From: Candidatus Palauibacter poriticola
GTDB lineage: Bacteria; Gemmatimonadota; Gemmatimonadetes; Palauibacterales; Palauibacteraceae
Reading direction: 5' to 3'
Assembly (NCBI GenBank): GCA_012270965.1
Contig: JAAXHJ010000020.1
Span: 20,828 to 84,827 of the forward strand
DNA length: 64,000 nt
Below, piece after piece: positions 35,329-44,166 of this stretch. Below the pieces are notes generated by a model. The model saw only the letters and a program-made list of their open reading frames with translations. It was not told the origin of the DNA and made no database searches. Each line of letters opens with the position of its first letter. The stretch's first letter is position 1. The translations under genes were made by a program, and so were the position numbers.

Positions 35329-37073
35329 GCGAGGTCGTTCACGGGATCGGAGCCGCACCGGGACGTGCGCTCGGCGTGGTTCGGCGTCTCGAGCGTCACG
35401 AGTGGCGGCCCGAACACCGGACGATCCCGTCCGACGCCGTCGAGCGCGAGGTCGAGCGCTTCGAGGAGGCGCTGGCCTGGGCCGCCGACCGTGTGCGGGA
35501 CACGCGCGAACAGGCCGCGCGCTCACTCGGCGAAGTCGAAGCGAACATCTTCGACCCGCAGATTCTCATCCTCTCGGATCCGGACCTCGTCGCGGGCACC
35601 ATCCGCTATATTCGCGAGAACTTCCTCTCCGCGGAGCGGGCCTTCGACTGGCGTCTGACCGAACTTCGGACGGCCATCATCGATGCGGGCCACTTCATGG
35701 TCGTCGACCGGCTGGCCGACCTGCGGGACATTCGGTCTCGCGTGCTCGCGCGGCTGAGCGGGCGCGACGAGGATCCGCTCGCCCTTCCCGAGGCGCCCGG
35801 GCTCGTCGCCGTCGACGACCTCACGCCCAGCCTCGCGGTGCGCCTCGACCCGGAACTCGTTCTCGGCGTGGCGAGCGGATCCGGGTCCCGAACCTCGCAC
35901 AGCACGCTGGTAACCCGCTCTCTGGGCATTCCGGCCGTCGTCGGACTCGGGGCCGACCTCGCGAGGATCGAAGACGGCACAACCGTTCTCCTCGATGGAG
36001 GCAACGGCCGCGTCCTGATCGAGCCCACGGAGGCCGAGAAGGCGGCTCATGTGCAGATGGTGCGCCGCCTGTCCGGGCGCCCGGCCGTCGACCTCACGCG
36101 CGAACCCATGCCGCTGCTCACGGCGGACGGGGTCCGCATCCACCTTCGCGCCAACATCGATCAGCCGCACGATGTGCCGGCGGCTCGGCGCGTGGGCGCC
36201 GAGGGGGTCGGGCTCTTCCGGTCGGAGTTTCTCGTCATCGGACGGAGGGTGATTCCAAGCGAGGAGGAGCAGTACGAAGCCTACCGCGAGGTCGTGGACG
36301 GGTTCCCGAACCAGCCCGTGACGCTCCGCACGTTCGATATCGGCGGCGACAAGTTCCCGCTCTTTCTCGACCTTCCTCCGGAGGAAAACCCCTATCTGGG
36401 GTGGCGCGCCATCCGCGTCTGCCTGGACCGGCCGCAGCTCTTCCGCAACCAGTTGCGGGCCGCCATCCGGGCCGGGGGGCCGGAAGCCCGCATGCGGATC
36501 CTGGTCCCCTTCGTCATCTCCGAAACGGAGATCCTGCGCACGAAGGACATCGTGGCGGAAGTCGGCCGCGAGCTGGGTCAGACGGAACCCGTCTCCTTCG
36601 GCGTGATGGTGGAGACGCCCGCCCTTGCGGACACGCTCGATCTCGTGGGGCGGCACCTCGACTTCATCAGCCTCGGCACGAACGACCTGACGCAGTATTC
36701 GCTCGCCGTGGACCGCGGCAACGCGCGGCTCCAGCATCTCTCGAACCCCCTGCACCCCGCGCTCCTCCGCAGCTACGAGCGGATCTTCAACACGGCCGCC
36801 GCCCTCGACCTCGACATCGGCGTGTGCGGAGATCTTGCCGCGGAACCGGTGGGGCTCGCTCTCCTGCTCGCGCTCGGCTATCGGGATTTCAGCCTCGCGC
36901 CCGCATCGATCCCCGAAGTGAGGGAACTCGTGGGACTCCTTTCCGTGGCGGAGTTGTCGGAACTGTGGAGGCGCATCGGCCGCGACGGCTCCCCCGCCGG
37001 GATGCCCGGAGAACTCCTCGTGCGGCTGGAGGACGCGATTCCGGTGGAGCGGTCGCCGCTGTACATCTCCTGA
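35325..37073 (+). CDS. ptsI: PTS enzyme I (phosphoenolpyruvate-protein phosphotransferase)
   Basis: 582 residues from GTG 35325. The N-terminal domain starts with VHGIGAAPGRALG and has the active histidine near 192 in SRTSHSTLVTRSLGIPAVVG. The PEP-binding C-terminal domain has EGVGLFRSEFL, LRTFDIGGDKFP, NPYLGWRAIR and SLGTNDLTQYSLAVDRGN, and the active-site Cys in IGVCGDLAAEP. It starts the phosphate chain EI-HPr-EIIA-EIIB. The normal length and all signatures are present. Confidence 0.96.
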   Translation: MSEVVHGIGAAPGRALGVVRRLERHEWRPEHRTIPSDAVEREVERFEEALAWAADRVRDTREQAARSLGEVEANIFDPQILILSDPDLVAGTIRYIRENFLSAERAFDWRLTELRTAIIDAGHFMVVDRLADLRDIRSRVLARLSGRDEDPLALPEAPGLVAVDDLTPSLAVRLDPELVLGVASGSGSRTSHSTLVTRSLGIPAVVGLGADLARIEDGTTVLLDGGNGRVLIEPTEAEKAAHVQMVRRLSGRPAVDLTREPMPLLTADGVRIHLRANIDQPHDVPAARRVGAEGVGLFRSEFLVIGRRVIPSEEEQYEAYREVVDGFPNQPVTLRTFDIGGDKFPLFLDLPPEENPYLGWRAIRVCLDRPQLFRNQLRAAIRAGGPEARMRILVPFVISETEILRTKDIVAEVGRELGQTEPVSFGVMVETPALADTLDLVGRHLDFISLGTNDLTQYSLAVDRGNARLQHLSNPLHPALLRSYERIFNTAAALDLDIGVCGDLAAEPVGLALLLALGYRDFSLAPASIPEVRELVGLLSVAELSELWRRIGRDGSPAGMPGELLVRLEDAIPVERSPLYIS

Positions 37074-37178
37074 TTCCGTGGCGCGGCGTTGCCTCCGTCC
37101 GATTGGGCGGCCAGTATCTTGGCCACTCCGTCTTCTGCGGCGCTCCGCCGCGAACCTCGAAGTGGGAGACTCAGCCTA

Positions 37179-38321
37179 GTGAAGGGGATACAACCGTTTT
37201 CGTCCGAATCCGTCACCGAGGGGCACCCCGACAAGATCGCGGACCAGATCTCGGACGAGGTCCTCGACCGCATCCTCGCCGAAGACGACGCGGGCCGGGT
37301 CGCCTGCGAGACGCTCGTGACGACGGACCTCGTCCTCGTGGCCGGCGAGGTCACCACGACCGCCGCGATCGACATCGAGGCCACCGTCCGGGAAGTGCTG
37401 CGCGACATCGGCTACACGCACGCGGAACTCGGAATCGGGTGGGACACGTGCAGGGTGCTCACCGAGATCGACGAGCAGTCGCCGAACATCGCCCGGGGCG
37501 TGGATGGGGGTGGCGCCGGAGATCAGGGGATGATGTTCGGATACGCGACCGACGAGACGCCGGAGCTGATGCCGCTCCCCATCATGCTGGCGCACGCGCT
37601 GGTGAAGCGCTTGGCCGACGTGCGGCGATCCGGAGGCATCGCTTGGCTGCGCCCGGACGGGAAGGCGCAGGTGTCCGTCGAATACCGGGATGGGGAACCG
37701 GCCCGGATCACGACGGTGGTCGTCTCGGCGCAGCACGACGGCCACATCGCGCCGGGTGAGATCGAGGCGGCGATCAGGGAAGAGGTCATCGGGCCCGTGT
37801 TGCCGAGCGAGCTGTACGACGAGGACCGGGTGCGGTGCCACATCAACCCGACGGGTTGTTTCGAGATCGGCGGGCCGCGGGGCGACGCGGGCCTCACGGG
37901 GCGGAAGATCATTGTGGACACGTACGGCGGCGTGGGCAGGCACGGCGGCGGCGCCTTTTCGGGGAAGGATCCGTCCAAGGTCGACCGCTCCGCGGCGTAT
38001 GCGGCGCGCTGGATCGCCAAGCACCTCGTCGCGGCGAAACTCGCGCGGCGGGCCGAAGTGCAGCTCGCCTACGCCATCGGGGTCGAGGAGCCGGTCAGCG
38101 TGAGGGTCGACACCTTCGGCACGGGGCGCCGGCCGGACGACGAACTCGCCCGCCGGGTCACGGACGTCTTCGACCTTCGGCCGCGAGAGATCATCAAGCG
38201 GCTCGGCCTCCGTAAGCCGATCTACCGCCGCACCGCCGCCTACGGACATTTCGGCCGCGAGCCCGAAGGCGATGGGTTCACGTGGGAAAGGACCGACCGG
38301 ACCGATGACCTCGCCGGATAG
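37179..38321 (+). CDS. metK: S-adenosylmethionine synthetase
   Basis: 380 residues from GTG 37179, which follows a GGGAG site and gives the family N-terminus [21 protein letters not shown]. Other motifs are [26 protein letters not shown] and [22 protein letters not shown], with IGVEEPVSV near the end. It makes AdoMet from methionine and ATP. The 105 bases upstream are too short and unstructured for a SAM riboswitch that I could recognise. Confidence 0.95.
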   Translation: MKGIQPFSSESVTEGHPDKIADQISDEVLDRILAEDDAGRVACETLVTTDLVLVAGEVTTTAAIDIEATVREVLRDIGYTHAELGIGWDTCRVLTEIDEQSPNIARGVDGGGAGDQGMMFGYATDETPELMPLPIMLAHALVKRLADVRRSGGIAWLRPDGKAQVSVEYRDGEPARITTVVVSAQHDGHIAPGEIEAAIREEVIGPVLPSELYDEDRVRCHINPTGCFEIGGPRGDAGLTGRKIIVDTYGGVGRHGGGAFSGKDPSKVDRSAAYAARWIAKHLVAAKLARRAEVQLAYAIGVEEPVSVRVDTFGTGRRPDDELARRVTDVFDLRPREIIKRLGLRKPIYRRTAAYGHFGREPEGDGFTWERTDRTDDLAG

Positions 38322-38376
38322 CAGCCCGTGGGATGCGGCACCGCTCGAACGCAGCGAGGGTTCGCCACGGGCTCCT
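38322..38376 (+). repeat. REP-like hairpin repeat, copy 1
   Basis: AGCCCGTGG (38323-38331) pairs with CCACGGGCT (38365-38373); inside it CGAAC (38346-38350) pairs with GTTCG (38360-38364). The core CCGCTCGAACGCAGCG (38341-38356) recurs exactly, inverted, at 38988-39003. It starts one base after the metK stop. Confidence 0.75.
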
Positions 38377-38414
38377 AGGCGCCGACAGTCCGGAGGGGTC
38401 CGGAGTGCGGCGCA

Positions 38415-38954
38415 ATGACGGAGTCCGCGATGCGGGAGGTCGCGGTGGCGAGCCTCGGGCTCGACAAGACGACGGGCGCCCCCGTCGTCATTCTCAGGGA
38501 GAAGGACGGCGACCGTTTCCTCCCGATTTGGATCGGACCCGGCGAGGCCTCGGCCATCGCGATGGAACTCGCCGGAGTCCAGTTCACCCGTCCCCTCACG
38601 CACGATCTGTTCAACGCCGTCGTGCGCGGGCTGGACGGCGCCTTCGTCCGCGTACTGATCGCGAAGGTCGTCGACAACACCTACTACGCGTCGCTCGTGT
38701 TTCGGCGCGAGGACGAGTTCATCTCCATCGATGCGCGTCCCAGCGACAGCATCGCGCTGGCTCTTCGCGCCGGGGTTCCGATTCATGCGGCGGAGAGTCT
38801 ACTGGAGGCGAGCGCGTTCGAAATCGAGGAGGCCGGCGTGGCCGAGGGAGAAGCGCCGCCTCGCGGAACCGCGCCAACCCGGGCCCCCGAGGAGCCGCTG
38901 AGCGACTATCTTAAGGGGCTGGACCCGGAGGACTTCGGCCGCTTCGAACCCTAG
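38415..38954 (+). CDS. Bifunctional nuclease family protein (DUF151)
   Basis: 179 residues from ATG 38415; ATG 38430 has a better placed GGAG and gives the typical start MREVAVASLGLD. The DUF151 core is clear: TGAPVVILREKDGDRFLPIWIG, EASAIAMELAGVQFTRPLTHDL and RPSDSIALALRAGVPI. Members have been described as DNase/RNase enzymes or as domains of UvrB-like fusions. The C-terminal 35 residues are Pro/Glu-rich. The gene is flanked by two inverted copies of the REP-like repeat. Confidence 0.85.
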   Translation: MTESAMREVAVASLGLDKTTGAPVVILREKDGDRFLPIWIGPGEASAIAMELAGVQFTRPLTHDLFNAVVRGLDGAFVRVLIAKVVDNTYYASLVFRREDEFISIDARPSDSIALALRAGVPIHAAESLLEASAFEIEEAGVAEGEAPPRGTAPTRAPEEPLSDYLKGLDPEDFGRFEP

Positions 38955-39255
38955 CGGCCCGCGGCGAAAGCCCCGCGGCGAGAGCCCCGCTGCGTTCGAG
39001 CGGCGCGGCCTGCCAAGACGCTTCTTCCCGCGCGTCGCCGGGGGGGCGGCGAGCGGCGCGTCGTCGCCGACGGAGGTCCCGTAAACGTTATTCTGGCGGA
39101 AGCTCGCCGGAGCCACACGGGCGGTGCGGCGTCTGCTTGCCGTTCACGACCCGGGAGCGGACCTTGCCGGGAAGCACCCAACCGCCGGGGCGCCGCCGAC
39201 TCCCCACGGACGACCGGGCGCGGACCGGACGGGTTGGGCATCATAGGAGCGGATC
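38955..39255 (+). other. Gene-free interval with repeat remnants
   Basis: 301 bases between the DUF151 gene and the lipoprotein gene. The first 50 bases hold REP-like copy 2 (inverted). The remainder, including CCGTAAACGTTATTCTGG near 39078-39095, has no promoter that I can call with confidence. No coding frame here looks real. Confidence 0.5.
38961..39003 (-). repeat. REP-like hairpin repeat, copy 2 (inverted, with duplicated end)
   Basis: CGCTGCGTTCGAGCGG at 38988-39003 is the exact reverse complement of the copy-1 core. The end motif is present twice as tandem units GCGGCGAAAGCCCC (38961-38974) and GCGGCGAGAGCCCC (38975-38988), 13 of 14 bases identical. Confidence 0.7.
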
Positions 39256-40392
39256 ATGCGGAGACGTAGCTGGATACAGGTCGGAGCCCTGGCGGTCCTC
39301 GCCGGGTGTGGCGGTTCGAACGGGACGGGACCGGACGACCCCGATGTTGTAAGGCCGGACCGCTCGGAATTCGCCGTGCTCAACTCCATCTCGGGAACCC
39401 TGCAGCAGTTCAACCGGATCGATGGCCGGATCGTCCCCTTCGGACGCGACATCCAGTTGGGGGCGGGCTTCAAGGGCCGGACGGCGGATTTCATCCAGGA
39501 TCTGTGGGTGACGGCGTGGGACGCTCCGGAAGGGAGCAAGGTCCTGTTCGGATCCTTCTCCACCGACGAACAGACGCTGGCCGTGTTTCCGAACAACGCC
39601 GTCGTGGACCCCGGTAAGCCGACCGTGATCATCGATGGCGGCGGTACGGTGGGGGCGCTCATCCCCGCCCGGGCGCTCGACGCGGTGTACGTGGCCTTCC
39701 CGGGCACGCCGATGGCGCAGATCACCGCCGAGGACGTGGGCACCTTCGTGGAGAGGGTGATCCCGGCGGGGCAGTTTCTCGTCTCCGTCGATGGCAACCT
39801 CGACGACGAGGACGGCGGCCGGGAGCCGCTCGGCCCGCCCCGCATCGTCCTCCACGAGTTCATCAGCGGCAGCTACTTCGACGAGTTGAGGCTTCCGGAA
39901 GGCACGGTTGGGGTGACCGAGGCCATCGTGCTCGAAGACAATATGCTTTTCTTAGCCGGCGGTGGGGTCGATCCGCTGACCGCCGCCCCCCTGGGGGACG
40001 GGAATCTCGTCGAAATCGACATGTCCGCCCGGAGCGTGCAGGACGTGAACCCCCTTGGCGGAAACGGAATCTCCATGGAAGCGGGGCGGGACGGACTCGT
40101 CTACATCGTGCGCACGAAGGGCGTCGACGCGACGGAGACGGACGTGCTGTCGTTCAGCTTTGCGATTCGGGCATGGGTGAACGGGCCGGAGAATCCGATC
40201 CAGCCGCGCGGCCGCGACGGCTCGAACCTCAACTGCCGGGTCGCAGCCGCGTTTCTGGACGGCCAGATGCTCTGCGCCACCTACGCGCCCGCCGGCCAGG
40301 GACGGCTCGTTCTACTTTCGGCCGAGGGCGAGTTCATCGATGAGGTGCCGATCGGGGCGGGGACGACCGATATCCTGCTTCGTCCCAGCTGA
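39256..40392 (+). CDS. Secreted lipoprotein of unknown function
   Basis: 378 residues from ATG 39256. The signal RRRSWIQVGALAVLAGC ends in the lipobox LAGC, followed by a GGSNGTGPDD spacer, a typical outer-membrane lipoprotein start. The mature part is all-beta in appearance with repeats of blocks such as GNLVEIDMSARSV and LVYIVRTKGVD, suggesting a beta-propeller like the YncE/WD-type proteins. I see no catalytic motif. It stands alone between a 301-base gap and recO. Confidence 0.7.
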   Translation: MRRRSWIQVGALAVLAGCGGSNGTGPDDPDVVRPDRSEFAVLNSISGTLQQFNRIDGRIVPFGRDIQLGAGFKGRTADFIQDLWVTAWDAPEGSKVLFGSFSTDEQTLAVFPNNAVVDPGKPTVIIDGGGTVGALIPARALDAVYVAFPGTPMAQITAEDVGTFVERVIPAGQFLVSVDGNLDDEDGGREPLGPPRIVLHEFISGSYFDELRLPEGTVGVTEAIVLEDNMLFLAGGGVDPLTAAPLGDGNLVEIDMSARSVQDVNPLGGNGISMEAGRDGLVYIVRTKGVDATETDVLSFSFAIRAWVNGPENPIQPRGRDGSNLNCRVAAAFLDGQMLCATYAPAGQGRLVLLSAEGEFIDEVPIGAGTTDILLRPS

Positions 40393-40416
40393 CCGCGCCC
40401 GGGGGCGGGGGCCGAG

Positions 40417-41151
40417 TTGGGACTCGTCACGACCCGGGCGGTGGTTCTCCAAACATACCGGTACAGCGAGACCAGCAAGATCCTGCGCTTGATGACGTGG
40501 GACCTCGGCCCCTGTTCCGCGCTCGCGCGCGGGGCGTTGCGCCCCCGAAGCCGCTTCGGCGGCCTGCTGGAACCCTTCGTGGAGGGGGAGGCGACCTTCT
40601 ACAGCCGGGAGGGACGCGACCTGCATACCCTCTCCAACTTCGAACTCCTCCGTGACCGGAGAGGACTCGACCGTTCGATCGAACTCTTCACGATCGCATC
40701 CGTCCTCTGCGAACTCGTGATGCGCCTCGCCCCGGAGCACGGCGATGTGAAGCTGTACCGCACGCTGACCGAGGGTCTCGACGGACTCCACGGCAGGGTC
40801 CGGGAGGGGGCGCCGGCCGGCGGGTTCGAGTACGTGTGGGGTGTGGTCAACGCCTTGGGCTTCCGCCCGGAGGTCGAACGTTGCGTCGCGTGCCGGAGTC
40901 CCATCGGAGCGGCGGGCGCGCGCTTCGACTTCGAGGCCGGCGGGCTTCGCTGCCGCTCGTGCGGCCCCTTCGGGCCCGAACTCGATCCGGGAGAGCTGGC
41001 TGCCCTGCGCACCCTCGTGTCCGGCGGGCCGGCGGAAGGGAGCCGCGCCAACGGCCGCCAGGGCCGCTGGCTGGCCGAGTTCATCCGCCACCACGTGGCG
41101 GAGGGGGCGCAGTTGAAATCTCTGCCCTTCCTGCGTCGGCTGGACGGATAG
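40417..41151 (+). CDS. recO: DNA repair protein RecO
   Basis: 244 residues from TTG 40417. The OB-fold N-terminus TTRAVVLQTYRYSETSKILRLMT is typical, followed by LARGALRPRSRFGG and FSNFELLRD-like NFELLRDRRGL. A four-cysteine zinc site is present: CVAC (about 158-161) and CRSC about 24 residues later. RecO anneals single strands and loads RecA with RecR. No recR is nearby. Confidence 0.9.
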   Translation: MGLVTTRAVVLQTYRYSETSKILRLMTWDLGPCSALARGALRPRSRFGGLLEPFVEGEATFYSREGRDLHTLSNFELLRDRRGLDRSIELFTIASVLCELVMRLAPEHGDVKLYRTLTEGLDGLHGRVREGAPAGGFEYVWGVVNALGFRPEVERCVACRSPIGAAGARFDFEAGGLRCRSCGPFGPELDPGELAALRTLVSGGPAEGSRANGRQGRWLAEFIRHHVAEGAQLKSLPFLRRLDG

Positions 41152-41177
41152 ACCCGTGAGCGACCGGTGAGCACCCC

Positions 41178-43091
41178 GTGAGCGAGGGCGTGGGCGATCG
41201 GCGCGGAATCGTGATCGGGACCGCCGGCCATGTGGATCACGGCAAGACCGCCCTCGTGCGGGCGCTGACCGGGGTCGAGACGGACCGCTGGCTGGAGGAG
41301 CGGAAGCGGGGGCTCACGATAGACCTGGGCTTCGCGCGGCTCGACCTCGATCCCGACCTGGAGACGGGGATCGTCGACGTCCCGGGGCACGAGGACTTTC
41401 TCAAGAACATGCTCGCCGGGGCCACGGGCATCGATGTCCTCCTCCTCGTCGTGGCGGCGGACGAGGGTCCGATGCCGCAGACGCACGAGCACCTTGCGAT
41501 TGCGCGACTTCTGAACATCCGGCGCGGGGTCGTCGCGCTCACCAAGAGCGACCGGGTGGATGAGGACTGGCTCGACCTCGCGAACGAGACGACCCGGGAC
41601 CTGCTGGACGAGGATACCGCCCGGACGTCATGGCGGATCGTGCCGGTCTCAGCCCTGACGGGCGACGGGATCGAACCGCTGCGGGCCGCGCTGCGCGAAT
41701 CGGCGGAGGGAATCGGCGGTGCTCGCCGCGTGGACGACCGCTTCAGGCTCCCGGTCGACCGGTCCTTCTCGATCCGGGGCACCGGCACCGTGGTGACCGG
41801 CACGGTGTGGAGCGGGTCCGTCGGCGTGGGGGACACGGTGAGGGTGTTCCCCGGGGGCGACTCGGCCCGCGTGCGCGCGCTCCAAGTGCACGAAGACCCC
41901 CGGCGCCGCGTTACCGCCGGCCGCAGGTGCGCCGTCGCGCTCGTCGGCGTCGCGCCGGCCGCCGTGGAGCGGGGCAGCGTGCTCTTGGATCCGTCCGAGT
42001 GGCAGCCGAGCGAGCGCCTTGGCGTCCGCGTGCGGGCGCTCGGGAGTCGCGACCGGCCCCTCCGTCACGGACAGCGTCTCAGGGTCTACCTCGGCACCCG
42101 CGAAGTCATGGCCCGCCTGCAGACGGCCGATCGCCAGCCCGTCGACCCCGGGGCGACCGCTTGGGCCGTGCTCGCCCTCGAGGCGCCGCTCCTCGCCCGC
42201 ACGCGGGATCGGGCCATCCTCCGCTTCTACTCGCCGGTGACGACGATCGGCGGGGTCCGCGTGGCGGAGCTGAACCCACCGCCTGCTTGGCCGGCGCGGA
42301 CGGAAGCGTGGGGGCGGATGCTCGATGGCGCCCCAGCGGAGGCGATCGCCGCCGCCGTGGCTCTGGAGGGCCTGCGCGGTCTCCCCGTCGCCACGTCATC
42401 GATCCTCCTCGGACGGCGCGACGCCACGCTCGAGACGGCTGCGGAGACGGCCGGATGCGTGCGCATCGGCGCCCGCTGGTTTGCACCCGGCGCGGTGGTG
42501 GAGGCCATGACGGCCGTGGAGGAGCGCATGGCCCGCCTCCACGCCGCGGACCGCCGCGCCCCCGGCGTGTCGAAGGAGGCCGTGCGCTCCGCCATGGCGC
42601 CGGCCTGCGACCTCGAACTGGGCGAGACCGCCGTCCGCCGACTCCTCGCCGAACGTCGCCTGCTCGAGAGCGGGCCCCGGCTCGCGCTCCCGGGCCACGC
42701 GCCCCGCCTCACGCCGCGGGAGGAAGAGGGGCGGGCGCAACTCGCCGCGACGATCGAAGCCGCCGGACTGCAGCCGCCCCTCGTCACGGAGTTGGGGAAG
42801 AAGCTGCGCCTGGACCGGCCCGTGCTCGACGACCTCCTCCGCCTGCTGCAGGAATCCGGCACAACGAAGGCGGTCACGCCCGAGCTGCACTTCGCCGTCG
42901 GGGCTCTGGAGACGATGGAGGCGCGCGCGAGAGAGCTTCTCGCCGATGGCGCGCCGGCCCCGCCCGCGCGGTTCAAGGAAGCGTTCGGGCTCTCCCGGAA
43001 ATACCTGATCCCGCTCCTCGAATACCTGGACCGGGAAGGCGTGACCCGGCGCACCGCCGGAGGGAGAGTCCTCGCCCGCCACGCCGGCTGA
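41178..43091 (+). CDS. selB: Selenocysteine-specific elongation factor SelB
   Basis: 637 residues from GTG 41178. GTPase motifs are G1 AGHVDHGKT, G3 DVPGHEDFLKNML, G4 TKSD, with RGLTIDLGFA as the switch region. Two beta-barrel domains follow, one with RGTGTVVTGTV. The C-terminal half (about 390-637) has the winged-helix repeats that bind SECIS RNA, e.g. PPLVTELGKKLRLDRPVLDDLL and FKEAFGLSRKYLIPLLEYLD. It delivers Sec-tRNA to UGA codons. A tRNA-Sec gene lies 5.5 kb downstream; selA and selD are not in the window. Confidence 0.95.
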   Translation: MSEGVGDRRGIVIGTAGHVDHGKTALVRALTGVETDRWLEERKRGLTIDLGFARLDLDPDLETGIVDVPGHEDFLKNMLAGATGIDVLLLVVAADEGPMPQTHEHLAIARLLNIRRGVVALTKSDRVDEDWLDLANETTRDLLDEDTARTSWRIVPVSALTGDGIEPLRAALRESAEGIGGARRVDDRFRLPVDRSFSIRGTGTVVTGTVWSGSVGVGDTVRVFPGGDSARVRALQVHEDPRRRVTAGRRCAVALVGVAPAAVERGSVLLDPSEWQPSERLGVRVRALGSRDRPLRHGQRLRVYLGTREVMARLQTADRQPVDPGATAWAVLALEAPLLARTRDRAILRFYSPVTTIGGVRVAELNPPPAWPARTEAWGRMLDGAPAEAIAAAVALEGLRGLPVATSSILLGRRDATLETAAETAGCVRIGARWFAPGAVVEAMTAVEERMARLHAADRRAPGVSKEAVRSAMAPACDLELGETAVRRLLAERRLLESGPRLALPGHAPRLTPREEEGRAQLAATIEAAGLQPPLVTELGKKLRLDRPVLDDLLRLLQESGTTKAVTPELHFAVGALETMEARARELLADGAPAPPARFKEAFGLSRKYLIPLLEYLDREGVTRRTAGGRVLARHAG

Positions 43092-43108
43092 GTCTCATGC
43101 GGGCCGCG

Positions 43109-43465
43109 TTAGGCGACGTGGTAGAGGAAACAGCCGCAGTACTCGCACGATTCGACGCGAAGATTGCGATCCGCCTCGGAGGCGCGGGCGGTGGAGACCG
43201 CCACGAAGCAGCCGTAGCAGATCCCGTTGATGACCGGCGCGACGACTCGCGGCGCCTTGTCGGCGATGCGGCAATAGCGCTCCCGGATCCGCCGCGTCAG
43301 CTCCCCCGCCAGCTCCTCGACCTTCTCGTCGAGCGAGCGGATCGCGTCTTCGACCTTGATGTCGAAGACGTCCGTCTCGAGGTCCGTCAGCGTTCCATCC
43401 GTGAGGCCCCGACGCTGCATGCGCAGGTCCTGGATCTGAAGAAGCAGTTCGAGTTGCTGATGCAC
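43109..43465 (-). CDS. C4-type zinc ribbon protein with N-terminal coiled coil
   Basis: 118 residues from GTG 43465. The first 70 residues are an amphipathic helix (QQLELLLQIQDLRMQ, then DIKVEDAIRSLDEKVEELAGEL). The C-terminal zinc ribbon has NGICYGCFVAVS and ESCEYCGCFLYH, i.e. two Cys-x2-Cys pairs. It resembles the C4-type zinc ribbon domain family (Pfam zf-RING_7 group), whose role is poorly known. Its start overlaps the ptsN stop by one base, so the two are co-translated. Confidence 0.78.
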   Translation of the reverse strand: MHQQLELLLQIQDLRMQRRGLTDGTLTDLETDVFDIKVEDAIRSLDEKVEELAGELTRRIRERYCRIADKAPRVVAPVINGICYGCFVAVSTARASEADRNLRVESCEYCGCFLYHVA

Positions 43466-43917
43466 TAGAGATCCTTCGCGTCGAGCAACTCGATGAATTG
43501 TTCGGGGCTCGATATTTCCGCGAGCGATTCCGGCACGTCGGCCTCCTTACCGAACTGCGCGATCTTGCCGAGCACCGGGAGATACTGATTCGAAACCTCC
43601 AGCGGCGGCGCGACGATGAGAAAGACGTAGCGAACGGGTTTCTCGTCGATCGCCTTGAAGTCGAGACCCGAGAGTTTGCGGCCGAACGCGACCCTCAACC
43701 GGGTCACGACGAGCGAACGGCAGTGGGGGATCGCGATGCCGCGGCCGATCCCGGTCGACCCCAGATTCTCCCGCCGCTTCAACATCTTGTAGAGGATTCC
43801 CTCGGACTTCTCGTCGAGGCCCATACACGACACAAGTTCCCTCAGGGCCTCATCCTTCGTCTCGGCCGCCAAGTCGAGCTTGATGGCGGACGGAACGAAC
43901 AATTCACGAAGCTTCAC
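43465..43917 (-). CDS. ptsN: PTS EIIA component, nitrogen/fructose type
   Basis: 150 residues from GTG 43917. The active histidine is His65 in GIGRGIAIPHCR, the EIIA-Ntr/Fru signature, and VRYVFLIVAPP and FIELLDAKDL are as in PtsN. It could take phosphate from HPr of the main PTS locus and act as a regulator; no EIIBC of the fructose type is nearby. A near-consensus promoter lies 83 bases upstream. It is transcribed away from tmRNA. Confidence 0.9.
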   Translation of the reverse strand: MKLRELFVPSAIKLDLAAETKDEALRELVSCMGLDEKSEGILYKMLKRRENLGSTGIGRGIAIPHCRSLVVTRLRVAFGRKLSGLDFKAIDEKPVRYVFLIVAPPLEVSNQYLPVLGKIAQFGKEADVPESLAEISSPEQFIELLDAKDL

Positions 43918-43999
43918 TTGGATCTATGTCTCCTCCCCACGAGCGCGGGGCGCATATCGAATCAACGGGAACCGGCTGCGCCGGACCCGGCAGACCCCG

Positions 44000-44029
44000 A
44001 GTATACCCGTGCCGGTTTCCGGCTGTCAA
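44000..44029 (-). promoter_or_regulatory. Near-consensus sigma70 promoter for ptsN, with palindromic spacer
   Basis: On the minus strand: TTGACA (44029-44024), an 18-nt spacer and TATACT (44005-44000). This is the best promoter match in the window. The spacer begins with the perfect palindrome GCCGGAAACCGGC (44011-44023), which directly touches the -35 box. The predicted start is about 75 nt before the GTG of ptsN. Confidence 0.75.
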
Positions 44030-44094
44030 AGAACCTCCGGGGCCGCCCCCGGAACTTGCGCCGCGCGCCGGGATAAACGACCGTGTGGAGTAGC

Positions 44095-44155
44095 AGTCCG
44101 TGGCGAGATCCAGCGGCGCTTGATCGCAGCGGAGCTTTTCCGCGGGCTGCCAGCC
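44095..44155 (+). repeat. REP-like hairpin repeat, copy 3
   Basis: AGTCCGTGG (44095-44103) faces CCGCGGGCT (44140-44148) with two non-Watson-Crick positions. The core CGCTTGATCGCAGCG (44117-44131) differs from copy 1 at two of 15 bases. It ends GCTGCCAGCC 11 bases before tmRNA. Confidence 0.6.
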
Positions 44156-44166
44156 TTGCGAGTATG

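Noticed and set aside
37074..37178. Possible SAM riboswitch before metK
   Set aside because: Only 105 bases are available, and I see none of the conserved SAM aptamer stems.
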